Assembly: GCF_006439335.1 (NCBI RefSeq)
Contig: NZ_SAWY01000041.1
Coordinates: 130,775 to 194,774, forward strand
Direction: 5' to 3'
From: Litorilituus lipolyticus
GTDB taxonomy: Bacteria; Pseudomonadota; Gammaproteobacteria; Enterobacterales; Alteromonadaceae
DNA length: 64,000 nt
Each line of letters begins with the position of its first letter. Within the stretch, counting starts at the first letter, position 1. The position numbers and the translations under genes were made by a program. This document shows, in pieces, positions 1 to 9,099 of the stretch. Below the pieces are notes generated by a model, which was not told the origin of the DNA, searched no databases, and saw only the letters and a program-made list of their open reading frames with translations.

Positions 1-3000
1 CTCAGTGTTACGTCAGTTAATGATGCACCGAGTATTACTTCAACAGCGGGCACAACGGCGACAGAAGATGTTCAATACAGTTATGCCGCCAGTGTTAGTG
101 ACAGTGATGATAGTAATAATGGTGTGGATTTAACGTGGTCACTCACCAATGCCCCTATGGGAATGACAGTATCGTCAGTTGGTGTCGTTCAGTGGACACC
201 GACCGAAGGCATATTAAGCTCAGGCGCGGTTACTTTAACCGTTAGTGATGGCGCGTTATCTGATAATGAAATCTTTACTATCAGTGTTACGTCAGTTAAT
301 GATGCACCGAGTATTACTTCAACAGCAGGCACAATGGCGACAGAAGATGTTCAATACAGTTATGCCGCCAGTGTTAGTGACAGTGATGATAGTAATAATG
401 GTGTGGATTTAACCTGGTCATTGACTAATGCCCCTACGGGAATGACAGTATCGTCAGTCGGTGTCGTACAGTGGACACCTACCGAAGGCATATTAAGCTC
501 AGGCGCGGTTACTTTAACCGTTAGTGATGGCGTGTTATCTGATAATGAAATCTTTACAGTCAGTGTTACGCCAGTCAATGATGCACCGACAGCCATTGAA
601 CAGGTTTATTCTCTGGATGAAAATACCAGTGTAAATATTTTATTATCTGCGTCTGATCCTGAAGGGGACTCGGTAAGTTACACCGTTGTTGCTTTACCTA
701 AACATGGAACGCTTTCAGGTAGCGCACCTAATTTAGTTTATCAAAGTCAGCACAATTATTTTGGTAGTGACTCATTCACCTTTAAAGTGAATGATGGCAT
801 GGTAGACTCCAATGTCGCTAGCGTTAACTTAACAATAAATAAAGTGAATTTTGCACCTGTTGCCCTAGATGATGATGTAACTGTTATTGAAAATAGCTCA
901 CAAAATATGGTTACTGTTTTAGCTAATGATAGTGATATTGATGGTGATGAGTTGCTGGTGATTCAAGCAAGTGCCAACACGGGCACTGTGGTGATCAGAG
1001 AAGATAATCGTCTAGTTTACACACCTTTAATCGATAGCCTGGCGACTGATATCATCCATTATCAAATTAGCGATGGCCAAGGCGGTCAAGATCAGGCGAG
1101 GGTTTTTGTCACTATAGTAGCGCCAGAAAATCTTCCTCCGGTCGCTGTTGATGATGAGTTTACATTAACTTCTAGTGAAGAAGTATCACTTGATGTACTA
1201 ATAAATGATTATGATCCTGAGGGGGATAATATTGAGTTGGTTAGTGCTTACTCTGATTTTGGTCAAGTGAGCATAAACAATGATAAGTTAATCTTTCAAC
1301 CTCAGCAGGGAATAAGTGGCGAGTTAGCTATTAGCTATACCATTAAAGATCCTGTGGGGAATACAGCTAAGGCTATTGTCATAGTTAATATTGAATCTGA
1401 TGAAGGTCCTATCTTTTTGCCACCGAATCATATGTGTGATGAGTCAACAATCAATGCTATTGCATTGTATACCCAAGTTGAACTAGATGTAGTCTCTGCT
1501 GTTGATCGCCATGGCAATAAAATTCCCGTCTCATTAATTAATGATCATTTGTTGTTACCACCAGGTGCAAATGATATTTATTGGCAAGCGACAGATAGCG
1601 AAGGTAATACTGCAATTAAAGTACAGCGAGTATGTGTCTCGCCACAGGTATCTATCGCTGCTGATCAAGACGCAATGCTAGGTGAGCGACTTGAAGTTGT
1701 TTTTTATCTAAATGGCTCGGCACCTAGTTACCCTATGACGATTCCTTTTGATGTGATCACATCTAATGTAGAGCATACATTGATAGCGCGTGAGGTGGTG
1801 ATTGAATCAGGCACTCAGGGCAGTATTACCTTTGATATTCTTGAAAATGAGAATATCACTGACGATGGCTCTATTGAGATACATTTACATGACGTGCTGA
1901 ACCTCGGTAAAAAATATCAACACACTATATATATTAAGCATGAAAACATTGCCCCTACTGTTAACCTGAGTGTGAGTCAACAACAAGAGCAAAGAGTACA
2001 AGTCAGTCAAGTTGATGGTGAGGTTACTGTGAGTGCAGAGCTTTATGATGCTAATAAACAAGATGTTCTTGACTACCATTGGACAACTATTCATCAAGAT
2101 TTAGTTAATGTATCGGAGCTAGATAAGCAGTTTATTTTTGACCCGAGCAATCTTGAAATGGGTATTTACTCTTTGACTTTTAATGTGTCTGATAATAAAG
2201 AACCTGTAGGTGTGGACAGTGAAACTATTCATATTGAAGTGGTAGCCGAGTTAGCCGATTTAACATCCAAAGATAGTAATAAAAATGGCATTCCAGATAA
2301 TGTAGAAGGGCATCAAGACAGTAATGGTAATGGAATTGCTGACTATCTTGATAGAGATGGAAACTGTAATGTCTTGCTGCAACAGAGTGAACAAAATTTT
2401 AGTCACCTAATAGAGACGCAAGCGGGTATTTGTTTACGGAGAGGACAATTCTCTCTAGGTGATAGTTCTGGTGGCGCTCAAATTATCAGTAATGAAAATA
2501 CCCCAGTAGATCCTAATGCAATGAATTCAGGGGGCATTTTTGATTATGTTGCCTATAACATTGAAAAAGCGGGCTCAAGTATTGCTGTTGTGATCCCTCA
2601 GGAAAAAGCGATTCCTGATAATGCTCTTTATCGTAAATACTCAACTGTAAATGGCTGGAATACATTCGTTGAAAATGAGCGTAATAGCTTATGGTCCACT
2701 CAAGGTGAGCCGGGTTATTGTCCTCCGCCGAGTCCATCACCTAAAGGTATCGTTTGGTCGTCAGGATTAACAGCAGGGCATTGGTGTATTTTGCAAATCA
2801 TTGAAGATGGTGGTGAAAACGATGATGACTTTATTGCAAACGGCATCGTTGTAGACCCAGGTGGTATTGCCGTAATGTTAAGTTCAAATCATGCACCTGT
2901 TGCTAATGACGATATGGTTGAAATGCACCTCAATGAAACATTGGAAGTGAATGAGTTAATCATTGATGTGCTAGCAAATGATATTGATCAAGATGGCGAC

Positions 3001-3564
3001 TTGATAGAAGTCGTTTTTGCAAGCGCGAGTATTGGTCAAGTCACCATCATTGATGGGCTGCTCCATTATCAAGCCGTTGAAAATTATGGTGGTAATATTA
3101 CCCTGCAGTACGCCATTAGTGATCTGCAAGGTGGTGTAGATAGTGCGACGGTTTATATTGAAACCATTTTGAATAAAGCGCCAATAGTCACCAATGAAAG
3201 TAGCCAAATAAATCAAGGTCAAAGTGTCACTATCAACTTATTGGCCAATGATAGTGACCCTGAAGCGATGCCGCTATCGCTTATTCATCTTGATAATGAT
3301 TCAGTGAGTTATTCAGCGGATGGCCAAGCAACTTTTACTCCTAATGCAAACTTTCATGGCGACATAACCATTAACTATACCGTTTCAGATGAAGTAGGAA
3401 ATACTCGAGTAGGCCAATGGCACATTCAGGTTGTTGAAGTTGTTGTCGTTGAAGGAACTACGCGCGGAGGCGGGGCATTATTTTGGCTCATTTTAACCTT
3501 AATGCTAAGTATTATTGCTCGTTCTGTAATTTATAAAACTGTCCGATCATCAAGGAGTGTTTAA
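1..3564 (+). CDS. Large repeat-rich surface protein with Ig/cadherin-like domains and a GlyGly-CTERM-like tail (5' partial)
   Basis: The frame is open from the first base, so the N-terminus lies outside the window; the first in-frame GTG at 124 is an internal valine codon. The visible part begins with two near-identical 93-residue putative Ig (He_PIG-like) repeats. Several cadherin/Big_9-like modules follow, with recurring DENTSV, ANDSD and DPEGD motifs. Around bases 2275-2370 there is an Asp/Asn/Gly-rich thrombospondin-3-like calcium-binding stretch (DSNKNGIPDN, DSNGNGIADY). Around 2400-2880 the sequence resembles a choice-of-anchor U domain. The C-terminus is a GGG motif, a hydrophobic helix and an Arg/Lys-rich end, as in GlyGly-CTERM proteins processed by rhombosortase. 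It is probably a secreted adhesin-like protein. The next gene overlaps its stop codon by one base, so the two are probably co-transcribed. Domain names are from pattern recognition, and the ligand is unknown. Confidence 0.85.
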   Translation, partial: LSVTSVNDAPSITSTAGTTATEDVQYSYAASVSDSDDSNNGVDLTWSLTNAPMGMTVSSVGVVQWTPTEGILSSGAVTLTVSDGALSDNEIFTISVTSVNDAPSITSTAGTMATEDVQYSYAASVSDSDDSNNGVDLTWSLTNAPTGMTVSSVGVVQWTPTEGILSSGAVTLTVSDGVLSDNEIFTVSVTPVNDAPTAIEQVYSLDENTSVNILLSASDPEGDSVSYTVVALPKHGTLSGSAPNLVYQSQHNYFGSDSFTFKVNDGMVDSNVASVNLTINKVNFAPVALDDDVTVIENSSQNMVTVLANDSDIDGDELLVIQASANTGTVVIREDNRLVYTPLIDSLATDIIHYQISDGQGGQDQARVFVTIVAPENLPPVAVDDEFTLTSSEEVSLDVLINDYDPEGDNIELVSAYSDFGQVSINNDKLIFQPQQGISGELAISYTIKDPVGNTAKAIVIVNIESDEGPIFLPPNHMCDESTINAIALYTQVELDVVSAVDRHGNKIPVSLINDHLLLPPGANDIYWQATDSEGNTAIKVQRVCVSPQVSIAADQDAMLGERLEVVFYLNGSAPSYPMTIPFDVITSNVEHTLIAREVVIESGTQGSITFDILENENITDDGSIEIHLHDVLNLGKKYQHTIYIKHENIAPTVNLSVSQQQEQRVQVSQVDGEVTVSAELYDANKQDVLDYHWTTIHQDLVNVSELDKQFIFDPSNLEMGIYSLTFNVSDNKEPVGVDSETIHIEVVAELADLTSKDSNKNGIPDNVEGHQDSNGNGIADYLDRDGNCNVLLQQSEQNFSHLIETQAGICLRRGQFSLGDSSGGAQIISNENTPVDPNAMNSGGIFDYVAYNIEKAGSSIAVVIPQEKAIPDNALYRKYSTVNGWNTFVENERNSLWSTQGEPGYCPPPSPSPKGIVWSSGLTAGHWCILQIIEDGGENDDDFIANGIVVDPGGIAVMLSSNHAPVANDDMVEMHLNETLEVNELIIDVLANDIDQDGDLIEVVFASASIGQVTIIDGLLHYQAVENYGGNITLQYAISDLQGGVDSATVYIETILNKAPIVTNESSQINQGQSVTINLLANDSDPEAMPLSLIHLDNDSVSYSADGQATFTPNANFHGDITINYTVSDEVGNTRVGQWHIQVVEVVVVEGTTRGGGALFWLILTLMLSIIARSVIYKTVRSSRSV
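2..589 (+). repeat. 279-bp tandem repeat within the surface protein gene
   Basis: The sequence starting TCAGTGTTACG recurs at 2, 281 and 560, a period of exactly 279 bp (93 codons). The copies at 2-280 and 281-559 differ at only a few bases; the third is followed for about 30 bp and then diverges. More copies may lie upstream of the window. Such identity at synonymous sites points to recent duplication or gene conversion. Confidence 0.9.
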
Positions 3565-4271
3565 TGAGCACTTTAGCAATGGTCAATCATAAAAAATTGC
3601 CTAAAACGCTTTTAGGAGCTGTGCTGTTATATTCTATGACGCTTTGGAGCCATTGGGTTTATGCTAATGAGCGAGAGTCTAGTGACTATCAAGAAGCAAT
3701 ACTCATAGTGCCAGCTTGGTATCTTGGCGCAGAGTTAGGTGTTGCTATAACTGATATTACAGCGGCAGAACTGGATAGTCTGTATCAAGATGCTGGAATT
3801 AATGCGCAAAGTATTGAGCTTGATAAAAGTGACACTTTTACCAGTATTTATCTGGGCTATCAATATCACCGTTATTTTGCCGTAGAGCTTGGCTATGTCG
3901 ATTTAGGCGAGCGCTCAGTTGATTTTATCGGTAAAACGACCGATTTAGATAACTTCACTGGTCATATTGAGCAAATTTACCCGCAATCAGGAAAGGGAAT
4001 CTCTGCAGCTTTAGTGGCTTTTTGGCCAATATCACCTAAGCTGCTACTTTCAGGTAAACTGGGTTACTGGCACTGGCAAGGAGATTATATTACCCAACAA
4101 AATGTCAGCGAAATAGGGTCAAGCACTAAGCAAGGTAATGATCTATGGTTTGGTGTTTCTTTGGGCTATCAATTTAATAAACGAAGTCAGTTATATATTA
4201 ACGCTCAGCAGTTTAGTTTAGAGGAGATAAAGAATAACGCTTACGGTGTTGGTATTCGTTATACATTTTAG
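3564..4271 (+). CDS. Outer-membrane beta-barrel protein (OmpA-barrel/OmpW-like)
   Basis: The product is 235 residues. It has an N-terminal hydrophobic signal segment (about residues 14-33), alternating amphipathic strands, and a C-terminal GIRYTF ending in phenylalanine, typical of beta-barrels recognised by the BAM complex. Features such as YLGAELGVAIT near the mature N-terminus and SLGYQFNKRSQLYI near the end resemble small eight-stranded OmpA-type barrels. No peptidoglycan-binding OmpA C-terminal domain is present. The start ATG overlaps the preceding stop as TAATG and has AAGGAG eight bases upstream. The overlap suggests it is made together with the surface protein and may help place or anchor it; that role is inference. 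Confidence 0.8.
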   Translation: MSTLAMVNHKKLPKTLLGAVLLYSMTLWSHWVYANERESSDYQEAILIVPAWYLGAELGVAITDITAAELDSLYQDAGINAQSIELDKSDTFTSIYLGYQYHRYFAVELGYVDLGERSVDFIGKTTDLDNFTGHIEQIYPQSGKGISAALVAFWPISPKLLLSGKLGYWHWQGDYITQQNVSEIGSSTKQGNDLWFGVSLGYQFNKRSQLYINAQQFSLEEIKNNAYGVGIRYTF

Positions 4272-4287
4272 TTTGGTCTAATTTGGT

Positions 4288-5250
4288 CTAGTTAGGTGAG
4301 GTGGGTTGCACCAAAGCAACCAACTCGCTTCTACTGTGGATATTGAGCTTATCGTAAATGCGATATAAATGATTAGAGACCGTTGAAGGCGATAAGTTTA
4401 ACTCCTTAGCTATTTGTTTGAAGGTGCTGCCTTGACAGATACCAGCGACTACTTGTTTTTCTCTTGCTGATAAATCATCGGCAGGGTTTTTCATTCGCAC
4501 TGAAATTCTATATAAATCACCAAACTTCTCTTTAACAAAATGTAAGTTATCAAAGCTTGTTTGGTTTTTATCAGTAAATAAACTCATGGGAAAGGCTTGC
4601 TGTTTATTAAAATGCTGATGTTGCTCGACAATATTGAGAAAACTAGCCTCTACAGCATGGTAAATGCCTTGATTATCACACAGCGCACAAGACAACTCTT
4701 TTTTGCTTACTACAGTATTTTCATTTAATGCTAATAATTGGCGATGAGAAAAGGCCTTAATCAAATGAAATAACAAACTGTTCTGTAGAGATTTTTCTTG
4801 CGTGGTAAAGCCTTGTTCTCTGTCGTATCGGTATAAGGTTAATAAGGTAAAAATACCACTTCTGTCATCAATATGAATTGAGCTTAATATGCGCTCTATA
4901 CCAAACGGTTGAAAACACTCTTTATAAATAGTTGATTGATAAAAATGTTTATCGCTAAGGACATCGGCCATATCGACGGCCTTGCCTGTTGTTGAAAGTA
5001 ATGTTTCGAAAATGGGATTGATATCAACATGTTTTTTCAGTGTGGCAAATATTTCAGGTGAAACATCAACAGTGGTTTGCGTATGAAACTGTTCTGTTGA
5101 AGTATGGCCAGTGCCCCAAATTGCACCATCAAAGGGAATAATTTGTTGTAATAAATCTAATGCCCAAGTAGCAAAATCGGCTAGTGGAATATCGTTAGCT
5201 TTACAATATAGCTGGGAAATGAACTCATTTGCTGAAAGTTTATCTGTCAT
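4288..5250 (-). CDS. LuxR-family transcriptional regulator
   Basis: The product is 320 residues. The C-terminal 65 residues form a classic LuxR/GerE helix-turn-helix (LSAREKQVV, FKQIAKELNLSPSTVSNHLYRIYDKL). The N-terminal 230 residues show no receiver-domain aspartate pattern and may be a ligand-sensing PAS/GAF-like domain; I cannot name the ligand. The ATG at 5250 is preferred to an in-frame TTG at 5259. The gene is divergent from the flavoprotein/ThDP pair, and their shared intergenic region holds three inverted repeats, so it probably regulates that pair. It converges on the barrel gene, 16 bp away. Confidence 0.85.
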   Translation of the reverse strand: MTDKLSANEFISQLYCKANDIPLADFATWALDLLQQIIPFDGAIWGTGHTSTEQFHTQTTVDVSPEIFATLKKHVDINPIFETLLSTTGKAVDMADVLSDKHFYQSTIYKECFQPFGIERILSSIHIDDRSGIFTLLTLYRYDREQGFTTQEKSLQNSLLFHLIKAFSHRQLLALNENTVVSKKELSCALCDNQGIYHAVEASFLNIVEQHQHFNKQQAFPMSLFTDKNQTSFDNLHFVKEKFGDLYRISVRMKNPADDLSAREKQVVAGICQGSTFKQIAKELNLSPSTVSNHLYRIYDKLNIHSRSELVALVQPTSPN

Positions 5251-5281
5251 GCTGTTCAATCAACGCCTAGTGAATTATGAA

Positions 5282-5347
5282 AAGTAGTCTACTTTATGGT
5301 TCGAAAACAGGTTAGGTAATTTTTACCATTTTCAACCCATCTTGGGT
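5282..5347. promoter_or_regulatory. Inverted repeats in the LuxR/flavoprotein divergent intergenic region
   Basis: Three short inverted repeats are clustered here. AAAGTAG-T-CTACTTT (5282-5296) is perfect with a one-base centre. GGTAA-TTT-TTACC is at 5315-5327. ACCCA-TCT-TGGGT is at 5335-5347. The first has the symmetry expected for a dimeric helix-turn-helix protein. Binding by the adjacent LuxR-family protein is inference. Confidence 0.45.
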
Positions 5348-5395
5348 AGTCCAAACTAATGTTATTGACGTTAACGCTAAGTGGTAAAGATTTAT

Positions 5396-7096
5396 ATGGC
5401 AACAGAACAAATAAAAGTTTCACAGAGAACTAGCCAAACAGAATCCTATGATACTGTGATTGCAGGTGGCGGAATTGCTGGCTTAGTTACAGCATTAGAG
5501 CTTGTGTCAACAGGGCAGACCGTCTGTATTGTAGATAGAGACACCAAAGCGCGGTTAGGTGGTTTAGCCCGATGGGCATTTGGCGGCATGGCCTTATGTA
5601 ATACCAGCGAACAACAGCGTATGAAAATACCTGATTCAAGTAAAAGGTTGTTAGAAGATTGGCATAGCTTTGCTGAATTTAATGAGCAAGATAATTGGCC
5701 AAAACTGTGGGCTAATGAGTACGCTAATCATAATCATGACAAGGTATATTTATGGTTAAAAGCCTTAGGGCTTAAGTTTTTACCTGCGGTAAATTGGGTT
5801 GAGCGCGGTTTATACACCCCAGGTAATTCAGTACCAAGATACCATGTTTTGTGGGGCACAGGTTGGGGGTTAGTTGAAAAGGTGATTGAAAAGCTCACCC
5901 CGTATATAACGAATAAACAATTAATAATTAAACATCAACATAAGGTGGTTAACCTTATTAAAGAGGATGAGCAAGTACTTGGAGTGAATGTTATCGATGA
6001 GTCGGTATCAGTACCGTCCTCAGAAACTTCCACAGCTATGAACGAGCAAAATGAGTTTTCTATTTTTGCTGATAGTACTGTTATTGCTTGCGGTGGCATA
6101 AATGGCAGTATTGAACGTGTCAAACAGAATTGGCAGTCACCTTGGCCTGATGAAACAGAAGCAATACTTAATGGTGCTAACCCTATTTCTGACGGTGAAC
6201 TCCACGATGAAGTTGCCAGCCTGGGTGGTAATATTACCCGTGCAGAGCATATGTGGAATTATGCCGCAGGTATAAAGCATCCGCAAAAAGAGTTTAAAGG
6301 TCATGGTTTAAGTTTAATCCCCAGTAAATCGGCGCTTTGGCTTAATCATCAAGGGAAACGCATTGGACCAATGCCCTTAATTACAGGCTTTGATACCCAT
6401 GATTTATGTCAGCAAGTGGCCAAGCAAGAAAAACCTTGGACATGGCAAATTCTAACGTGGGATATGGCAATTAAAGAGCTAGCAGTTTCGGGCTCTTTAC
6501 ATAACCCTTCAATTAGAGATAAAAAGTTATTGAGTTTCCTTAAGGAAATCTTGTTAGGTAATACACGTTTAGTCAATCAGCTTATTAGTGAGTCGGATGA
6601 TGTGCTTGTTGGCGATTCAATTGATGTCTTGACCAGCAAAATGAATGCATCAACTGATGAAAATTATATTTGTGATGGGCAAATTCAGCGAGAAATTGAT
6701 AAGTACAATACGCAATTTACTGACGGTACGGTCATTGAAAATGACGATCAAGTGAGAAGAATTCATCATGCAAGACAATGGCGACCAGATAAATTAAGAA
6801 CCTGTAAGCCCGCGCCAATAAAAGCTAAAAAAGCGGGTCACCCATATAATTTTATCGCGATTAAATTACAACTTATTAGCCGAAAAAGTTTAGGTGGTGT
6901 GCAAACCAATTTAGCTTCTCAAGTCTTAAATGAGCAACAACAGCCTATTAAAGGGCTATATTGTGTTGGAGAGGCCGCGGGATTTGGCGGGGGTGGCGTT
7001 AATGGTAAACGTTCTTTAGAAGGTACGTTTTTATCAGCCTGTATCTTGACTGCAAGAAATGCGGCTCAAGCAATCCTTGCCGAACAATCGAAATAG
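5396..7096 (+). CDS. FAD-dependent dehydrogenase (COG3573/KSTD-like flavoprotein)
   Basis: The product is 566 residues. Near the N-terminus, DTVIAGGGIAGLVTALEL is a Rossmann dinucleotide-binding motif (GxGxxG type), followed by an acidic residue in CIVDRD. The C-terminal GLYCVGEAAGFGGGGVNG and RSLEGTFLSACI are typical of the FAD-binding domain of fumarate reductase/3-ketosteroid dehydrogenase-type enzymes. The overall pattern suits the predicted oxidoreductases of COG3573. The substrate is unknown. I chose ATG 5396 (MATEQ) over GTG 5381 because an AAAGA sequence sits just upstream. No signal peptide is seen, so it is cytoplasmic. It lies 41 bp before the ThDP enzyme and probably forms an operon with it. 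Confidence 0.8.
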   Translation: MATEQIKVSQRTSQTESYDTVIAGGGIAGLVTALELVSTGQTVCIVDRDTKARLGGLARWAFGGMALCNTSEQQRMKIPDSSKRLLEDWHSFAEFNEQDNWPKLWANEYANHNHDKVYLWLKALGLKFLPAVNWVERGLYTPGNSVPRYHVLWGTGWGLVEKVIEKLTPYITNKQLIIKHQHKVVNLIKEDEQVLGVNVIDESVSVPSSETSTAMNEQNEFSIFADSTVIACGGINGSIERVKQNWQSPWPDETEAILNGANPISDGELHDEVASLGGNITRAEHMWNYAAGIKHPQKEFKGHGLSLIPSKSALWLNHQGKRIGPMPLITGFDTHDLCQQVAKQEKPWTWQILTWDMAIKELAVSGSLHNPSIRDKKLLSFLKEILLGNTRLVNQLISESDDVLVGDSIDVLTSKMNASTDENYICDGQIQREIDKYNTQFTDGTVIENDDQVRRIHHARQWRPDKLRTCKPAPIKAKKAGHPYNFIAIKLQLISRKSLGGVQTNLASQVLNEQQQPIKGLYCVGEAAGFGGGGVNGKRSLEGTFLSACILTARNAAQAILAEQSK

Positions 7097-7137
7097 ATAT
7101 CCACTTATTAACCTATAAATAACAAAAAGAGTTAATC

Positions 7138-8865
7138 ATGAAAAAAACAGCAGCTTGGTTAGTACGTTACGCCCTTGAACAACTAAAAGTGACTCACACG
7201 TTTGGTATTCCAGGGGTACACAATACCGAAATTTATGATGAGTTAGATAAATCAGATAGCATCGAGCCAGTTTTAGTAACGCATGAAGGATATGGCGCTT
7301 TTATGGCTGATGCCGTCAGTCGCTCTAGTGATTCCATTGGTACTTTAGTGATTGTTCCAGCAGCAGGAGCAACTCATGCGGCAAGTGGTATTGGTGAAGC
7401 CTCCCTTGATGGCATTCCTATGTTGGTGATAAGTGGCGGCGTAAGAACCGATTCACAGTTCGCTTATCAACTTCATGACATGGACCAACATACCATGATG
7501 TCGCCTATCACTAAGAAGACCTACAAAGTGATGAGTCATGATGAAGTGGTCAGTACTATTTATGCTGCTTTTGATGAAGCCACGTCAGGTGAACCCGGCC
7601 CTGTTTTTGTTGAGATCCCTGTTAATTTACAGCTGGATTTAGGTAACGTATCTAACCTACCTGAATATCAAACAAAAACCGCGCCATTAGCTGAGCACGT
7701 GCAAGAGCAATTGAGTCAAGCTGCAGCAATTTTAGCAAAAGCGTCTAACCCGGGTATTTTTGTAGGGTGGGGTGGTGTTGACGCCATAGAAAGTACAGAA
7801 AAAATAGCCGAGCTATTAACGGCGCCAGTATCAACTACCTTACAAGGATTAAGTAGTTTTAGTGCTAAACATCCGCTTCATACGGGAATGGGCTTTGGTC
7901 CAGCCGCGGTTCCTGCGGCAACCAATGCATTTAAAGGTTGTGATTGTCTATTGGCAATAGGTACTCGATTTGCAGAAATCGCCACCGGAAGTTTTGGTGT
8001 TACTGTTCCTGAAAACTTAATTCACATTGATATTAACCCACAGGTATTTAATGCAAATTATCCAGCAAAACTTGCGATTGAGGGCGATGCTAGCTTAGTA
8101 CTGGAAATGTTATATGCAGAGTTAATGAAGCAAAGTATTGTGGAGAAAAGTCAGAATATTTTGACATGTATAAAAGAAGATAAAGCAAAATATACTGAGG
8201 AATGGTTCAAGCATGACAGCGGTGATAGAGTTAACCCAGCACGCTTTTTCCAGTCACTGCGAGGACAAATTCAAGATGATGCTTATGTACTTGCTGATGA
8301 TGGTAATCATACTTTTTTAACGGCAGAGCTGATGCCGTGCTATCAAGCCAAGCACTTTTTTAGTCCAACAGACTTTAACTGTATGGGCTATGCCATTCCT
8401 GCGGTAATAGGTACTAAATTGGCGAATCCTGATAATCAAGTGGTTGGTATTATTGGAGATGGGGCCTTTTTGATGAGTCAAACAGAGCTCTTCACTGCTG
8501 CAGATAAAGGCTTAGGAGTTATCTTTACTATCTTTAATGATGGTGAGTTAGCTCAAATATCTCAAGCCCAGCAAACACCTTATAATCGAAAAACTTGTAC
8601 TACATTGCCAAGTTTACGATTTGAAGCGATCACTAAAGCCAGTGGTTGTCAGTATGTACGTATTGAAAGTAATGCTGATATTGACGATAAAATTAAGCAG
8701 GCATTAAGTTATGCTGATGCTGGACAGCCTGTGGTATTAGATGTGAATGTTGATTATTCGAAGAAGACACGCTTCACTCAAGGCATCATCAAAACAAATT
8801 TAAAACGCATGAAACTACCAACAAAAGTGCGCATGATCAGTCGAGCACTGTGGCGCAGGTTATAG
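7138..8865 (+). CDS. Thiamine-diphosphate-dependent enzyme of the acetolactate synthase/pyruvate oxidase family
   Basis: The product is 575 residues and full length for the family. The N-terminal Pyr domain has THEGYGAFMAD with the catalytic glutamate that activates ThDP. A central Rossmann-like domain follows (GIFVGWGGVDA, LLAIGTRF). The C-terminal PP domain carries GDGAFLMSQTELF and, about 26 residues later, FND, the metal/ThDP motif. The substrate cannot be read from the sequence: a 2-oxo acid decarboxylase, oxidase or carboligase are all possible. The last 25 residues are rich in Lys/Arg and hydrophobic residues (LKRMKLPTKVRMISRALWRR), which could form an amphipathic membrane-binding helix as in pyruvate oxidase PoxB. 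It is probably co-transcribed with the preceding flavoprotein and ends at a good terminator. Confidence 0.85.
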   Translation: MKKTAAWLVRYALEQLKVTHTFGIPGVHNTEIYDELDKSDSIEPVLVTHEGYGAFMADAVSRSSDSIGTLVIVPAAGATHAASGIGEASLDGIPMLVISGGVRTDSQFAYQLHDMDQHTMMSPITKKTYKVMSHDEVVSTIYAAFDEATSGEPGPVFVEIPVNLQLDLGNVSNLPEYQTKTAPLAEHVQEQLSQAAAILAKASNPGIFVGWGGVDAIESTEKIAELLTAPVSTTLQGLSSFSAKHPLHTGMGFGPAAVPAATNAFKGCDCLLAIGTRFAEIATGSFGVTVPENLIHIDINPQVFNANYPAKLAIEGDASLVLEMLYAELMKQSIVEKSQNILTCIKEDKAKYTEEWFKHDSGDRVNPARFFQSLRGQIQDDAYVLADDGNHTFLTAELMPCYQAKHFFSPTDFNCMGYAIPAVIGTKLANPDNQVVGIIGDGAFLMSQTELFTAADKGLGVIFTIFNDGELAQISQAQQTPYNRKTCTTLPSLRFEAITKASGCQYVRIESNADIDDKIKQALSYADAGQPVVLDVNVDYSKKTRFTQGIIKTNLKRMKLPTKVRMISRALWRRL

Positions 8866-8894
8866 TTTACCTATAAAGGTTCTGTGAATATTCT

Positions 8895-8927
8895 AAAAGC
8901 ACTGTAATATTATTACGGTGCTTTTTT
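8895..8927 (+). terminator. Rho-independent terminator after the ThDP gene
   Basis: AAAAGCAC-T-GTAATA (8895-8909) pairs with TATTAC-G-GTGCTTTT (8911-8925), with one T-G wobble; in practice the loop opens wider. A run of T follows. It lies 30 bp after the stop codon. Confidence 0.8.
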
Positions 8928-9099
8928 GATAAGAGACGTTATAGCTAAGTTTTTTGCTTGAAGTTAATAGGCATCTATTCTACAAGCAGTAACGATATTA
9001 AAAAATAATTAGTGCTATAACAATACAGGCAGGTAAGTTACATTAACTTGTTATCATTTATCGCGCTTAACTTTGCACACACATTCACAAGGACATTTT

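Noticed and set aside
124-126. GTG as the start of the surface protein
   Set aside because: The frame is open back to base 1 and the GTG is a valine inside the repeat that recurs at the same place in the next copy.
1-589. Regular repeats that might suggest a CRISPR array
   Set aside because: The period is 279 bp, in frame and coding for Ig-like domains; there are no short repeats separated by unique spacers.
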